DNA of 64,000 nt. Origin: Fidelibacterota bacterium. GTDB lineage: Bacteria; Fidelibacterota; Marinisomatia; Marinisomatales; TCS55. Shown here in pieces: positions 25,840-35,457 of this stretch. A model generated the notes under the pieces. That model worked only from the letters and a program-made list of their open reading frames with translations. It made no database searches and was not told where the DNA came from. The stretch covers positions 19,984-83,983 of the forward strand of contig JAPYRG010000008.1 in NCBI GenBank assembly GCA_029936965.1, in the 5' to 3' direction. The translations under genes were made by a program, and so were the position numbers. The number at the start of each line of letters is the position of its first letter. Position 1 is the stretch's first letter.

Positions 25840-26772
25840 ATGGATAAAGTTGTAATCCAAAATTTAGAAGCTAATAATCAACGTGATTTATCCCGTTTAA
25901 TAACAAAAGTAGAAAACGATGGTAAAATCAATAATATCACGTTAGATAAGTTATTCAAAAAAACTAACCAAGCAATTCGTATTGGTGTAACGGGTCCCCC
26001 GGGTGCAGGAAAAAGTTCAATAACTAATGAGCTTATCAAATATTTTATAGATAACGATCAAAAGGTTGGTGTAATAGCTATCGATCCAACGAGTCCATTT
26101 TCAGGAGGATCTTTGTTGGGAGATAGAGTTAGAATGAATCAATATCATAATGATGAAAATGTTTTTATTCGAAGTATGAGCACCCATGGACATCTTGGAG
26201 GTTTATCAAGAAAGGCACAATATATAGGAGACATTTTAGCAATTACTGGAAAAGATGTAATTATTTTTGAAACCGTAGGTGTTGGACAGGGAGAATATGA
26301 GATAGTTAATGTAGCTGATTTGACAATAATAGTATTAGTCCCTGAAGCAGGAGATGAAGTTCAATTAATGAAAGCTGGATTAATAGAAATTGGAGATTTA
26401 TTTGTAGTTAATAAATCTGACAGAAAAGGTTCAGAACAATTAACAGAAAAACTAAAATCTACAATTAATATAAATAAAGAAATAACTAGACCTGTTTTTA
26501 ATACAATAGCGAAAGAAGGTAAAGGAATAGAAGAATTGTTTAATGGAATAATGAAAAAGTTTAAAGAATTAGAAGATTCAGGATATCTTTTGCAAAGAAG
26601 AATAGATCGTTATAAGGTGCGTGTTAAAAATATTATTCAAGAGAATCTATTAAGTAAATTTTGGACTAGTAATAAGAAAGAGAAATTGAATCAAGCAACT
26701 AATTCGTTACAAAATTTGAAAAAATCTCCGATGGCTGCAGCGGAAGAGATTATGGAGAGCATTGATTTATGA
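25840..26772 (+). CDS. MeaB/ArgK family GTPase (methylmalonyl-CoA mutase-associated)
   Basis: 310 residues. G3E-type P-loop: VTGPPGAGKSS (about 50-60), AIDPTSPFSGGSLLGDRVRM, ETVGVGQGEYEI and VNKSDRKG for base recognition. Members protect and reload B12-dependent acyl-CoA mutases. No mutase gene is in the window, so the partner must be elsewhere. The old ArgK kinase role is not supported for the family. The stop overlaps tatC by four bases. Confidence 0.93.
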   Translation: MDKVVIQNLEANNQRDLSRLITKVENDGKINNITLDKLFKKTNQAIRIGVTGPPGAGKSSITNELIKYFIDNDQKVGVIAIDPTSPFSGGSLLGDRVRMNQYHNDENVFIRSMSTHGHLGGLSRKAQYIGDILAITGKDVIIFETVGVGQGEYEIVNVADLTIIVLVPEAGDEVQLMKAGLIEIGDLFVVNKSDRKGSEQLTEKLKSTININKEITRPVFNTIAKEGKGIEELFNGIMKKFKELEDSGYLLQRRIDRYKVRVKNIIQENLLSKFWTSNKKEKLNQATNSLQNLKKSPMAAAEEIMESIDL

Positions 26773-27494
26773 ATACATATGAATCAAGCCAGATGTCATT
26801 TCTTGAGCATCTTGAAGAACTACGTTGGAGATTAATAAAGAGTATTGTAACCGTACTGTTGGGAGGGGCGATATCTTTTTTATTTATTGATGAAATTCTA
26901 CAGTTTCTAATCTCACCCATAAAAGATTTATCAACCCCCCCTGACTTACAAGTATTGAAAGTCCAAGGTATGTTTATGATTAAGTGGGGCGTTGCATTAT
27001 TAGGAGGGGTAGTCTTAGCGATACCAGTTTTAACATATCAGTTAACAAAATTTATAGGTCCTGGACTTCATAACAATGAAAAAAAGATCATGTTTCCTTT
27101 GGTGTTTTTTAGTTATTTAGCTTTCTTAATTGGAGTTGTATTTGCTTTTGTAGTCTTAATACCATATTCATTGAATTTTTTTACTTCAATGGGTATGGTA
27201 GAAGTAAATAATAATTTTTCAATAAATTATTATTTTAGTTTTATTACAATGTTGTTATTAGGTAGTGGAGTAATTTTCGAATTACCAATTATTGTATTCA
27301 TATTGAGTAGTATGGGAATTTTAACACCTGCCTTTATGCGTCATTACCGTCGACATGCAATAGTATTCATTTTAATTCTTTCTGCGTTTATAACCCCCCC
27401 AGATCCCATTAGCTTAATTTTTATGTCAATTCCACTTGCTATATTATATGAAATAAGTATTGGTGTATCTTGGATGGTTAAAAAAGATAAGTAA
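26769..27494 (+). CDS. tatC: Twin-arginine translocase subunit TatC
   Basis: 241 residues with six membrane helices. N-terminal SFLEHLEELRWRLIKS is the TatC signature that recognises Tat signal peptides, and FEISIGVSW-like sequence ends the last helix region. Exports folded proteins across the inner membrane with TatA, which is not seen nearby. Starts within the meaB stop (ATGA) and runs into the polyprenyl synthase gene after about 20 bases. Confidence 0.96.
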   Translation: MNTYESSQMSFLEHLEELRWRLIKSIVTVLLGGAISFLFIDEILQFLISPIKDLSTPPDLQVLKVQGMFMIKWGVALLGGVVLAIPVLTYQLTKFIGPGLHNNEKKIMFPLVFFSYLAFLIGVVFAFVVLIPYSLNFFTSMGMVEVNNNFSINYYFSFITMLLLGSGVIFELPIIVFILSSMGILTPAFMRHYRRHAIVFILILSAFITPPDPISLIFMSIPLAILYEISIGVSWMVKKDK

Positions 27495-27515
27495 AATAGA
27501 AATAATGAAATAAAT

Positions 27516-28505
27516 ATGTCTAACGATTTAAAAACATTAAAAGAGATCATTTATCCAATTATTGAGGATATTAAACTTTTTGATGTTGAGTTTCGTGATG
27601 CTCTTAAATCTGAGGTGCGGCTAGTAAATACAGTTGGCAAATATATTTTAAGACATAAAGGAAAACATATTAGGCCTATTTTAACTATTCTATCAGCAAG
27701 AGTCTGTGGAGAGCCATGTTTAAATAGTTATAAATCTGCAGCAATGATTGAATTGTTGCATATTGCTACATTAATACATGATGACGTTGTTGATGACGCT
27801 ACAACTAGAAGAGGATTTCCATCAATTAATAGAATTTGGAAGAATAAGGTAGCTGTTTTAATGGGAGATTTCATTTTAAGTAAAGCACTTATTAATTTAG
27901 TAGGTATAAAAGATTTTGAGGCACTTGATTTAATTTCCCAAACAGCAGAAAAATTAAGTTCAGGAGAAATATTACAGATAGAAAAGAGTTTAACTAGATC
28001 TATGACGGAAAAAGTTTATTATGATATGATTAATAAAAAGACGGCTAGTCTTATTTCGACCTCATGTGAACTAGGTGCAATCACATCATCTAAGAAAAGT
28101 AATGACCGAAATAAAATGCGTCTTTTTGGTGAAAAACTTGGAATGGCCTTTCAAATTAAAGATGATTTATTTGATATGTTGGGTATAGAATCAAAAACTG
28201 GAAAGAATATTGGTGCTGACGTAAAAAAGAATATGATAACTTTGCCCTTAATTTATTCCTATTCTAATCTGAAAAAGCCAGAATCAAGATTAGTAAAAAA
28301 GATATTAAATATTAAAAATAAATCAAAAAATGATATTAGTAAGCTAACTCAATTAATTCATTCTTCAGGTGGTTTTGAATATGCAAAACAAAAAATAGAT
28401 GAATTTAGTAATCATGCTATAGAATCTATAAATGACTATCCTGAATCAGTTTATAAGCAATCATTAATTGATCTGGTAGCATTTAATTCCAAAAGAAACT
28501 ATTAG
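27516..28505 (+). CDS. Trans long-chain polyprenyl diphosphate synthase
   Basis: 329 residues. The first aspartate-rich motif is LIHDDVVDDATTRRG and the second is FQIKDDLFDMLG; both are intact. The residue five positions before the first Asp of the first motif is Ala, as in octaprenyl synthases (IspB), so a long side chain for menaquinone or ubiquinone is likelier than farnesyl or geranylgeranyl. Cytoplasmic or membrane-associated. One base before the glycosyltransferase gene. Confidence 0.92.
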   Translation: MSNDLKTLKEIIYPIIEDIKLFDVEFRDALKSEVRLVNTVGKYILRHKGKHIRPILTILSARVCGEPCLNSYKSAAMIELLHIATLIHDDVVDDATTRRGFPSINRIWKNKVAVLMGDFILSKALINLVGIKDFEALDLISQTAEKLSSGEILQIEKSLTRSMTEKVYYDMINKKTASLISTSCELGAITSSKKSNDRNKMRLFGEKLGMAFQIKDDLFDMLGIESKTGKNIGADVKKNMITLPLIYSYSNLKKPESRLVKKILNIKNKSKNDISKLTQLIHSSGGFEYAKQKIDEFSNHAIESINDYPESVYKQSLIDLVAFNSKRNY

Positions 28506-28506
28506 C

Positions 28507-29529
28507 ATGGAAAAACTACGGACCATTTTGGTGTTCCGGTTTAGTTCTATAGGTGATATCGTACAATTAACCTCACCACTACAGACTCTAAGAGATCAGT
28601 TTCCAAATGCTAGAATAGATATTATCACTTTAGATGAATATGCAGAAATTTTGATTGGACATTCATTTGTAAATCGAATTATACAAATTTCTAGAAATTT
28701 TAGATATAGTCAGTTAAAAAATATAGGAAAGAAGATTGCTCTACGTAAATATGATTTGATAATTGATCTACATAATGTAATTCGATCTAAAATTATTCTA
28801 AAGCATATTAAAGGTAGTAAGAAAATTGTTTATAAAAAGCCAAGGTGGAAGAGGTTTAAGCTGGTTGAATTTAAAAGAAATGATTTTGAAGATAATTTTT
28901 CCCAGAGATGGCTTTATCATCAGTGTTTAGATAAAATATTGAATAATCAATATGAAATACCTTATAACAAATTAGAAATTAAAGGTAGTGAACAAAGTGA
29001 AGCCAGATTATTGCTTGATCAATATGGTGTGGATAACTCTTTCGTAACTATAATACCTGGAGCCGCATGGAAACAAAAAATCTGGTTATCAAAAAGGTAT
29101 AGTGAAGTAATAGATTATATCATTAATGATCTAAGATATAGAGTTGTTATGTTGGGTGGGGATAATGATGATATTTGCAACTCAATCAGTAAAACCAATA
29201 GCAATGTAATTGATCTTCATGGAAAATTAACTTTGAGAGAATCTATAGCACTGATTTCCTGCTCAAATTTGACTATTGGTGGTGATACAGGATTGATGCA
29301 CGCATCTGAAGCAGTTGGTGTGCCTGTAGTAATGATTATGGGTCCAACTAGTGTTCAAATGGGAGGTGGTGTAATGCTTGAAAAGTCATCAACCATAGAA
29401 AAAGATATCTGGTGTCGACCTTGCAGTCAAAATGGGCAAAGTCCTTGTTTTAGATCACAGCAATACTGTATGAACAAAATTTCTAGTTCTAATGTAATTG
29501 ATATTGTAAGAGGCATCTTAAAGAGATGA
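28507..29529 (+). CDS. Glycosyltransferase family 9 (LPS heptosyltransferase-like)
   Basis: 340 residues of GT-B fold. N-terminal LVFRFSSIGDIVQLTSPLQ, the acceptor-domain signature of WaaC/WaaF-like enzymes, and C-terminal GGDTGLMHASEAVGVPVVMIMGPTS with the donor-site Asp. Probably adds heptose or a related sugar to the inner core of LPS. A waaA-like Kdo transferase gene follows with a four-base overlap, which supports a core role. Four cysteines near the C-terminus (WCRPCSQNGQSPC, QQYC) are common in family members. Confidence 0.88.
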   Translation: MEKLRTILVFRFSSIGDIVQLTSPLQTLRDQFPNARIDIITLDEYAEILIGHSFVNRIIQISRNFRYSQLKNIGKKIALRKYDLIIDLHNVIRSKIILKHIKGSKKIVYKKPRWKRFKLVEFKRNDFEDNFSQRWLYHQCLDKILNNQYEIPYNKLEIKGSEQSEARLLLDQYGVDNSFVTIIPGAAWKQKIWLSKRYSEVIDYIINDLRYRVVMLGGDNDDICNSISKTNSNVIDLHGKLTLRESIALISCSNLTIGGDTGLMHASEAVGVPVVMIMGPTSVQMGGGVMLEKSSTIEKDIWCRPCSQNGQSPCFRSQQYCMNKISSSNVIDIVRGILKR

Positions 29530-30812
29530 GATACATATGGTATATCATCTATAATCTTTTCTTATTACCTATCATGGTGTTTATTGGAATCATAGGTGTT
29601 ATTTTCAATAAGAAAATAAGAGAAGGTTTTTTTGGTCGATTCAATAATGATGGAGCATTGGATGATTTTATCAGCACACTAGATAGAAATAATCAAACTA
29701 TATATTGGTTTCATGTCTCTTCTCATGGAGAATTTCTTCAGACTAAACCAGTATTAGCAGGATTAAAAGAAATAGAACCACACATAAAAATAATTGTTAG
29801 TTTTTTTTCGCCCTCTGGATATAATAATATTGATGATAATATAATTGACTGTAAAATTTATTTACCCTTTGATTTTCCTTGGTTAGTTAGGAAAGCTCTC
29901 AAAACTATCAAGCCCAAAAAGCTAATTTTTGCAGCATATGATATTTGGCCAAATTTGATTTGGACCGCTAAAGCAATGAATATCCCTACTGTATTATTTG
30001 CAGCTAAGTTTAAACGAAAAACAAAGAAATCAATGCCTTTAGTTAGAAGTTTTTATAAGCATATATATAATAATTTTTATTCAATTTATACAATAACAAA
30101 AAAAGACAATGAAAAACTCCGATTAATTTTAGATAAATCTAAAAATATTATTATTCGTGTTTTAGGTAATCCTAGATATGATCAAGTAAATAAGGTTTCA
30201 GATCAATACTCTATTGAACACGCAAAAGATATATTAAACCGAAAGAAAAGTATCATCTTAGGTAGCATGCATAATGAAGATAAAAAAAATATAATAGATG
30301 GTTTAATGGACTTATTAAATGATAATAATGATATATATATTATCTGGGTTCCTCATGATCCAATATCTAAAAATATTAATTCAGTTTATGAATATTTTTT
30401 AGATAAAGGATATTCAGTTGAACTCTATAGTGAGCAAAATAAACTTGGTACAGATCATCCAAGAATCATTATTGTTGATGTTGTTGGTGTATTATCTAAA
30501 ATATATTGGAATGGTATAATTGCCTATATTGGTGGAGGATTTTCTACTGGAATCCATAATGTTATGGAACCTGCAATTGCAAGATTGCCAGTAATTTTTG
30601 GTCCTCGTTACGATAATTTCCAGGAGGCAATAAAATTAATAGATTTAGGAGGAGGTTGGTCGATTAACAACAATAAGGAATTTTATAATATTGCAAATAA
30701 ATTAATAAATAATGAAAAGCTTTTATTAAATGCCAGTGAAGCTGCCACAGAAGTTATACATAATAATATTGGGGCGGCAACAAGAGTAGTAAGAGGAATT
30801 ATTCGTGACTGA
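29526..30812 (+). CDS. waaA: 3-deoxy-D-manno-octulosonic acid (Kdo) transferase
   Basis: 428 residues. An N-terminal membrane helix (YIIYNLFLLPIMVFIGIIGV) anchors the enzyme. WFHVSSHGEFLQTKPVLAGL contains the conserved Gly-Glu catalytic site, and FAAYDIWPNLIWTAKAMNIP is the family signature. The C-terminal half has GGGFSTGIHNVMEPAIARLPVIFGP. Transfers Kdo to lipid A on the cytoplasmic face, evidence for a Kdo-containing LPS. Starts inside the glycosyltransferase stop. Confidence 0.95.
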   Translation: MRYIWYIIYNLFLLPIMVFIGIIGVIFNKKIREGFFGRFNNDGALDDFISTLDRNNQTIYWFHVSSHGEFLQTKPVLAGLKEIEPHIKIIVSFFSPSGYNNIDDNIIDCKIYLPFDFPWLVRKALKTIKPKKLIFAAYDIWPNLIWTAKAMNIPTVLFAAKFKRKTKKSMPLVRSFYKHIYNNFYSIYTITKKDNEKLRLILDKSKNIIIRVLGNPRYDQVNKVSDQYSIEHAKDILNRKKSIILGSMHNEDKKNIIDGLMDLLNDNNDIYIIWVPHDPISKNINSVYEYFLDKGYSVELYSEQNKLGTDHPRIIIVDVVGVLSKIYWNGIIAYIGGGFSTGIHNVMEPAIARLPVIFGPRYDNFQEAIKLIDLGGGWSINNNKEFYNIANKLINNEKLLLNASEAATEVIHNNIGAATRVVRGIIRD

Positions 30813-30859
30813 ATTTTTGACTTTTATTAAGGAATATAAAAATAATTATATTTTATTCT

Positions 30860-31435
30860 ATGAATGAAAAAAGATTAAAAACTAAGATCACAGATCCATC
30901 AAGGATACTAACTTTAGCTAATTTTATTAGTCTATTACGGGCAATATTAGCGATTCCAATAATATATACGCTTCAAGATGATCAGTATCTGAACTTTACT
31001 TTTTGGTTGATAGTAATCGCAATATTATCCGATGTTTTAGATGGATGGGTAGCAAGAAAATCCCACAATGTAACTCATTTTGGTCAGTGGTTAGATCCAA
31101 TATCTGATTTTATTGTTATACTTGCCGTTACTGCTTTTATGGTTTATGAGGGAAGATTTCCTACTTGGTTCTTTATTTTTTACATTTTTAGATACGTTTC
31201 TATAGCGTTACCAGCTATATATCTATTAAACCATACTCATTTTGTTCTTCATTCAAATTGGTGGGGTAAATGGGGTGCAGGTATTACTACTATGGGAATA
31301 TTTTTTCATATATTTAAGATTGAGACGATTCCTTATTTGCCGTTCTTATGTCTAGTTATTGCATCTTATTTATTAATTATAAGTTGGATAAAGTATTATA
31401 GAACGTTTATTGAAGAATATAAAAGACTTCAATAA
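30860..31435 (+). CDS. CDP-alcohol phosphatidyltransferase (PgsA-like)
   Basis: 191 residues with 4-6 membrane helices. The full family motif is present as DVLDGWVARKSHNVTHFGQWLDPISD (D-x2-DG-x2-AR-x8-G-x3-D-x3-D; three aspartates bind metal). NFISLLRAILAIPIIY precedes it. Likely phosphatidylglycerophosphate synthase, though another alcohol acceptor is possible. Separated from waaA by 47 bases. Its end lies four bases before the likely ftsY start. Confidence 0.9.
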   Translation: MNEKRLKTKITDPSRILTLANFISLLRAILAIPIIYTLQDDQYLNFTFWLIVIAILSDVLDGWVARKSHNVTHFGQWLDPISDFIVILAVTAFMVYEGRFPTWFFIFYIFRYVSIALPAIYLLNHTHFVLHSNWWGKWGAGITTMGIFFHIFKIETIPYLPFLCLVIASYLLIISWIKYYRTFIEEYKRLQ

Positions 31436-31439
31436 TATT

Positions 31440-32312
31440 ATGATTAGTAAGTTATTTAATGCATTAGCAAAAACGCGAAAAAGCATATCAGACTCATTTA
31501 ATATTTTACAAAAGAACAAAGTCTCAACTGAAACCTTAGATATCTTGGAGAGCACCCTGATATCTGCAGATATTGGTGTCGATACGACTTCAGAAATAAT
31601 TAATTTAATAAAAACTAGTTCAGGGGATAATTATATCCAGTATGTGAAAGACTATATGTTATCAATATTAAATTCAAATAAATTGGATACTCAATCTCTT
31701 CCTTTTGTTAAATTAATTGTTGGTGTTAATGGAACAGGAAAAACAACCACAGCAGCAAAGCTTGCGCATTACTATAAATTAAAGGGAAATGATGTTGTAT
31801 TAGTTGCTGCAGATACTTATCGGGCAGCTGCATTAGATCAATTAGAAATTTGGTCCAATAGAATTGATGTTCGATTAATAAGTAACCAATCAGCAAAGGA
31901 CCCGTCTTCAGTTATTTATGATGGAATGAATGCGTCCAATAGTCAAGATTCAAAAATTGTAATTATTGATACAGCAGGAAGGCTCCATACAAATAAAAAC
32001 CTTATGTTTGAACTAGAAAAAATGAAGCGTATAATTTTAGAGAACTTTAGTAATTATTCTTTGGGAACCATGGTTGCAATTGATTCTACTTTAGGTCAAA
32101 ACTCATTATACCAAGCAAAAGAATTTCTTAACTATATAGAAATTAATTCAGCTACGCTTACTAAAATGGATGGTACAGCAAAAGGTGGGATCGTTTTTGG
32201 ATTAAGTAAAGAATTAAATATTCCTATAGAGTTTCTAGGAATTGGTGAAAATATTGAAGATTTGGAAAAATTTGACTGCAACCATTATATAAATTCTTTA
32301 TTAGATATTTAA
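31440..32312 (+). CDS. ftsY: Signal recognition particle receptor FtsY
   Basis: 290 residues from ATG 31440; a TTG 30 bases upstream lies inside the previous gene and is less likely. SRP GTPase NG domains: LIVGVNGTGKTTTAAKLAHYY (G1), DTYRAAALDQLEIW, IDTAGRLHTNKNLM (G3), TKMDGTAKGG (G4) and FLGIGENIEDLEKF (G5 region). Docks SRP-ribosome complexes at the membrane. There is no long acidic N-terminal A domain, so membrane targeting relies on the short N-terminal helix. Confidence 0.96.
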   Translation: MISKLFNALAKTRKSISDSFNILQKNKVSTETLDILESTLISADIGVDTTSEIINLIKTSSGDNYIQYVKDYMLSILNSNKLDTQSLPFVKLIVGVNGTGKTTTAAKLAHYYKLKGNDVVLVAADTYRAAALDQLEIWSNRIDVRLISNQSAKDPSSVIYDGMNASNSQDSKIVIIDTAGRLHTNKNLMFELEKMKRIILENFSNYSLGTMVAIDSTLGQNSLYQAKEFLNYIEINSATLTKMDGTAKGGIVFGLSKELNIPIEFLGIGENIEDLEKFDCNHYINSLLDI

Positions 32313-32313
32313 A

Positions 32314-33612
32314 ATGGATAGTGATAGAAAAAAATTACACCTCATAAGTCTTGGATGTGCGAAGAATCTTGTAGATTCTGAGATACTTCTTGGTGGCTTA
32401 AGAAACACCCAATATGATGTAACAGAAAACCCAGATAATGCAGATACAATTATCGTAAATACATGTGGATTTTTAGATATAGCAAGAGAGGAATCAATTG
32501 ACACCATTCTTCAAGCTGCAGAGCTCAGAAAGAAAGGTTCAATTGATCAATTGGTTGTTATGGGTTGTTTATCAGAAAGATATCATAATGACTTAAAAAA
32601 AGAAATTCCTGAAGTGGATCGGTTTTTTGGCACCAATGATCACAGACAAATTGCTTCTTTTATAACAGGAAAAGATTATGGAAAAGATGACCCTTTATTT
32701 TTCAGATCTATTCTTACTCCTTCTCATTATGCATATCTCAAAATTGCTGAAGGCTGCGATAATGGATGTTCATTTTGCAGTATCCCTATTATGAGAGGTC
32801 TGCAAAAAAGTCGAACTATTCCAGAATTGATTTCTGAAACTAGTCGATTAGTTGATAATGGAATAAAAGAAATAATGATCATTGCTCAGGATACGACATC
32901 CTATGGTTGGGATCTAGATAAAAAAGTTTATTTAAGCGATCTAATATCCCAAATGGATCAAATTGATAATGGCCCTGAATGGATACGAATACACTATGCA
33001 CATCCGGCTCACCTAAGTCAAAGGATTATTGAATCTATGGCAAAATCAGATAGAGTGTGTGACTATATAGATATGCCAGTACAGCACGCTTCTGACCTCA
33101 TATTGAATTCTATGCGAAGAGGACTAAACCAAGAGGGGATTCGTAATAAAATTGATAGTTTACGAAATGCTATTCCTGATATTAGTATTCGAACTACCAT
33201 AATAGTTGGATACCCAGGTGAAGAAGAAGAGGACTTTTTAGCATTAACAGATTTTATTTCAGAAATTAAATTTGATCATTTAGGTGTTTTTACTTATTCT
33301 GAAGAGGAAGGTACAATTGCTGCTAAACTAAAAGATAATATCCCAAGAGAATTGAAGGATGAAAGAAAAGCGATAATTATGGATCTTCAGAGTAATATAG
33401 ATTTTGAAAGAAATAGTTCAATGGTAGACCATTCTTATGAAGTTATTATTGATGAAGTTGGTGATAATATTGCGGTAGGTAGAACTCAGTATGACGCTCC
33501 AGAGATAGATAAAATAGTAAGAATTAATGATTATGTAAAAAAGGGTGATATTTATCAGGTCAATATTGACGATTTTAATGAATACGAGTTAATTGGCTCA
33601 CTAAAAAAATAA
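32314..33612 (+). CDS. rimO: Ribosomal protein S12 methylthiotransferase RimO
   Basis: 432 residues. N-terminal UPF0004 domain: LISLGCAKNLVDSEILLGGL, VNTCGFLDIAREESID and VMGCLSERYH supply the three auxiliary-cluster cysteines. Radical SAM motif GCDNGCSFCSIPIMRG near residue 150. C-terminal TRAM domain. Adds a methylthio group to an aspartate of ribosomal protein S12. The SLGC-KN-VDSE opening identifies RimO rather than MiaB. One base after ftsY. Confidence 0.96.
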   Translation: MDSDRKKLHLISLGCAKNLVDSEILLGGLRNTQYDVTENPDNADTIIVNTCGFLDIAREESIDTILQAAELRKKGSIDQLVVMGCLSERYHNDLKKEIPEVDRFFGTNDHRQIASFITGKDYGKDDPLFFRSILTPSHYAYLKIAEGCDNGCSFCSIPIMRGLQKSRTIPELISETSRLVDNGIKEIMIIAQDTTSYGWDLDKKVYLSDLISQMDQIDNGPEWIRIHYAHPAHLSQRIIESMAKSDRVCDYIDMPVQHASDLILNSMRRGLNQEGIRNKIDSLRNAIPDISIRTTIIVGYPGEEEEDFLALTDFISEIKFDHLGVFTYSEEEGTIAAKLKDNIPRELKDERKAIIMDLQSNIDFERNSSMVDHSYEVIIDEVGDNIAVGRTQYDAPEIDKIVRINDYVKKGDIYQVNIDDFNEYELIGSLKK

Positions 33613-33674
33613 TATATATTATAATTATTTCGCTGACACACTGATTGCATTTTTGTAAATTAAGTATAGTCCAC

Positions 33675-35402
33675 ATGCATTATTCACATACCAGATGGAT
33701 TGTTAAAATAGTAATACTATTATTATTTACTACAATTCTTCCACTTCAATCATCAGAATTATATGCACAGAGATCAAGTAGCTCTAAATCAACTACTAAA
33801 AAGAAAAATAAGTCCAAGAAATCCAGTCGTACAAAGAAAAAAGCTTCTTCAATAAAGAAAAGTAAGTCCAAGAAAAAATCCAAAGGAAAGAAAAAGAAAT
33901 CTTCAAAGTCCAGCCAGCAAGCGAAAAAGTATCTTGATAGGGCGAAAAATAGATATAAAGCAAAAAATTATAAGGCAGCATTGGGTGATTTTAAAAAAGC
34001 ACATAAGTTAAGACCTTCAAAAACTACTAGTTCTTATATTTCAAAAATTAATGGAATATTAAAAAAAGGATCTAGTATTAAAGCTTCCAGTGTTAAATCT
34101 AAGAAACCAACTTTAAGTGCAATGCAATTAGCTGGTGAACTTTATGATTTAAATAATGATCTCTCTGATTCAAGAAGAAAGATGGGTAGAGCTATGAAAT
34201 ACATAGCGCCTCGTAAGGAAAGACAACTTACAAGGTTAGAGTCTAAACCTGCTTATAGTACAGTTGATTTTGAACAAGCAGCAGATAGTGCCCCTGATGA
34301 TTTGCGTATTCAAAGACAGCTTGGTTTACATTACGAAGTTAATGGTAGTTGGTCAAAAGCAAAGGATGTGTATCTTCGGCAAGTTGCTAGACATTATAAT
34401 AATCCTGATTCTCATTTTTATCTTGGATCTCTATATGAAAAATTGGGCGATTATCAAAAAGCAAGACAATCATATGAGGAAGCATTAGATCTAGATCCTA
34501 ATCATAAGGGAACATTGGATGCTATGGCTATAAAAGAGGAAGGTTCTCCTGCTTTAAAGATGAGTAGGCAGGTCCTAGTTCGCACTGCTTCAAAAGCACC
34601 TGAAGGACCAGCTAAAAAGCTCATATTAATACACGAGAAGATTAATGAAAGTAAATTTGATGAAGCTATTTCTTTGGTAAAACAAGCAATAGAAAGTTAT
34701 CCTGATCAAAATGGTTTTATTTATTTGCAAGCAATTGCATATATTGAATTAGGTGAAATTGATTTAGCAAAAGCTTCTTTTCAAAAATCAATAAAAATGG
34801 ATCCTAAGCATACGCAGTCTTATTTAGGTTTAGCAAATCTATACTACAATATGGGTAAATACATATATGCTGCTTTAAGTTTTGGGGATGTAGTTTACCT
34901 TGATTCTCAACATCGTGATGCGAGATATATGCAAGGTTTAAGCTATTTTAACGCACAGGAATGGGGTCTTGCTGCATCAGTATGGGAAGATTTGTTGCAC
35001 TATCAGAGTCAACACCCTCTTGTTAGGAATCTGTTGCCACAAGCATATTATATATTAGCTCTTGAGTATAATCGATTAGGTGAGCCAGGATTAGGCAGAA
35101 CTTCTTTTGAAAAAGCACTTAGCGTAAACTCTAATTCATATGCTTGGTTGCCAGGCGCTTTTAGGACATTAGGAAGATTCTATCAAGATAAAGCTATGTA
35201 TAAAGAATCGCTCTCTGCTTTTCAAGAAGTTTTGGAATTACGTCCAAATGACTCATATGCTTATACAGGTATGGGAGTAACATACTGGAAAATGAATGAG
35301 TATCAACTTGCAAAAGCTGCATGGAATAGAAGTTTACAAATTAATCCAGAAGATAATGATGCAAAGGGTTGGCTGATTTTATCAAAGCGTCTAGGCTCTT
35401 AG
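33675..35402 (+). CDS. Secreted/periplasmic TPR-repeat protein with Lys/Ser-rich N-terminal region
   Basis: 575 residues from ATG 33675, with a TTG 30 bases upstream as alternative. Signal sequence (IVKIVILLLFTTILPLQSSELYAQ), then about 55 residues of almost only Lys and Ser with some Arg (KKSSRTKKKASSIKKSKS), which could bind nucleic acid or LPS. The rest has many tetratricopeptide units such as AKDVYLRQVARHYNNPDSHFYLG, ARQSYEEALDLDPNH, AKASFQKSIKMDPKH and SLSAFQEVLELRPND. It probably acts as a scaffold in the envelope; the exact role is unknown. Confidence 0.8.
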   Translation: MHYSHTRWIVKIVILLLFTTILPLQSSELYAQRSSSSKSTTKKKNKSKKSSRTKKKASSIKKSKSKKKSKGKKKKSSKSSQQAKKYLDRAKNRYKAKNYKAALGDFKKAHKLRPSKTTSSYISKINGILKKGSSIKASSVKSKKPTLSAMQLAGELYDLNNDLSDSRRKMGRAMKYIAPRKERQLTRLESKPAYSTVDFEQAADSAPDDLRIQRQLGLHYEVNGSWSKAKDVYLRQVARHYNNPDSHFYLGSLYEKLGDYQKARQSYEEALDLDPNHKGTLDAMAIKEEGSPALKMSRQVLVRTASKAPEGPAKKLILIHEKINESKFDEAISLVKQAIESYPDQNGFIYLQAIAYIELGEIDLAKASFQKSIKMDPKHTQSYLGLANLYYNMGKYIYAALSFGDVVYLDSQHRDARYMQGLSYFNAQEWGLAASVWEDLLHYQSQHPLVRNLLPQAYYILALEYNRLGEPGLGRTSFEKALSVNSNSYAWLPGAFRTLGRFYQDKAMYKESLSAFQEVLELRPNDSYAYTGMGVTYWKMNEYQLAKAAWNRSLQINPEDNDAKGWLILSKRLGS

Positions 35403-35457
35403 TCTGGATAATAATCTAGTCTATTACGCTTCTGTAGATCTTTATTATTTTTCATAG

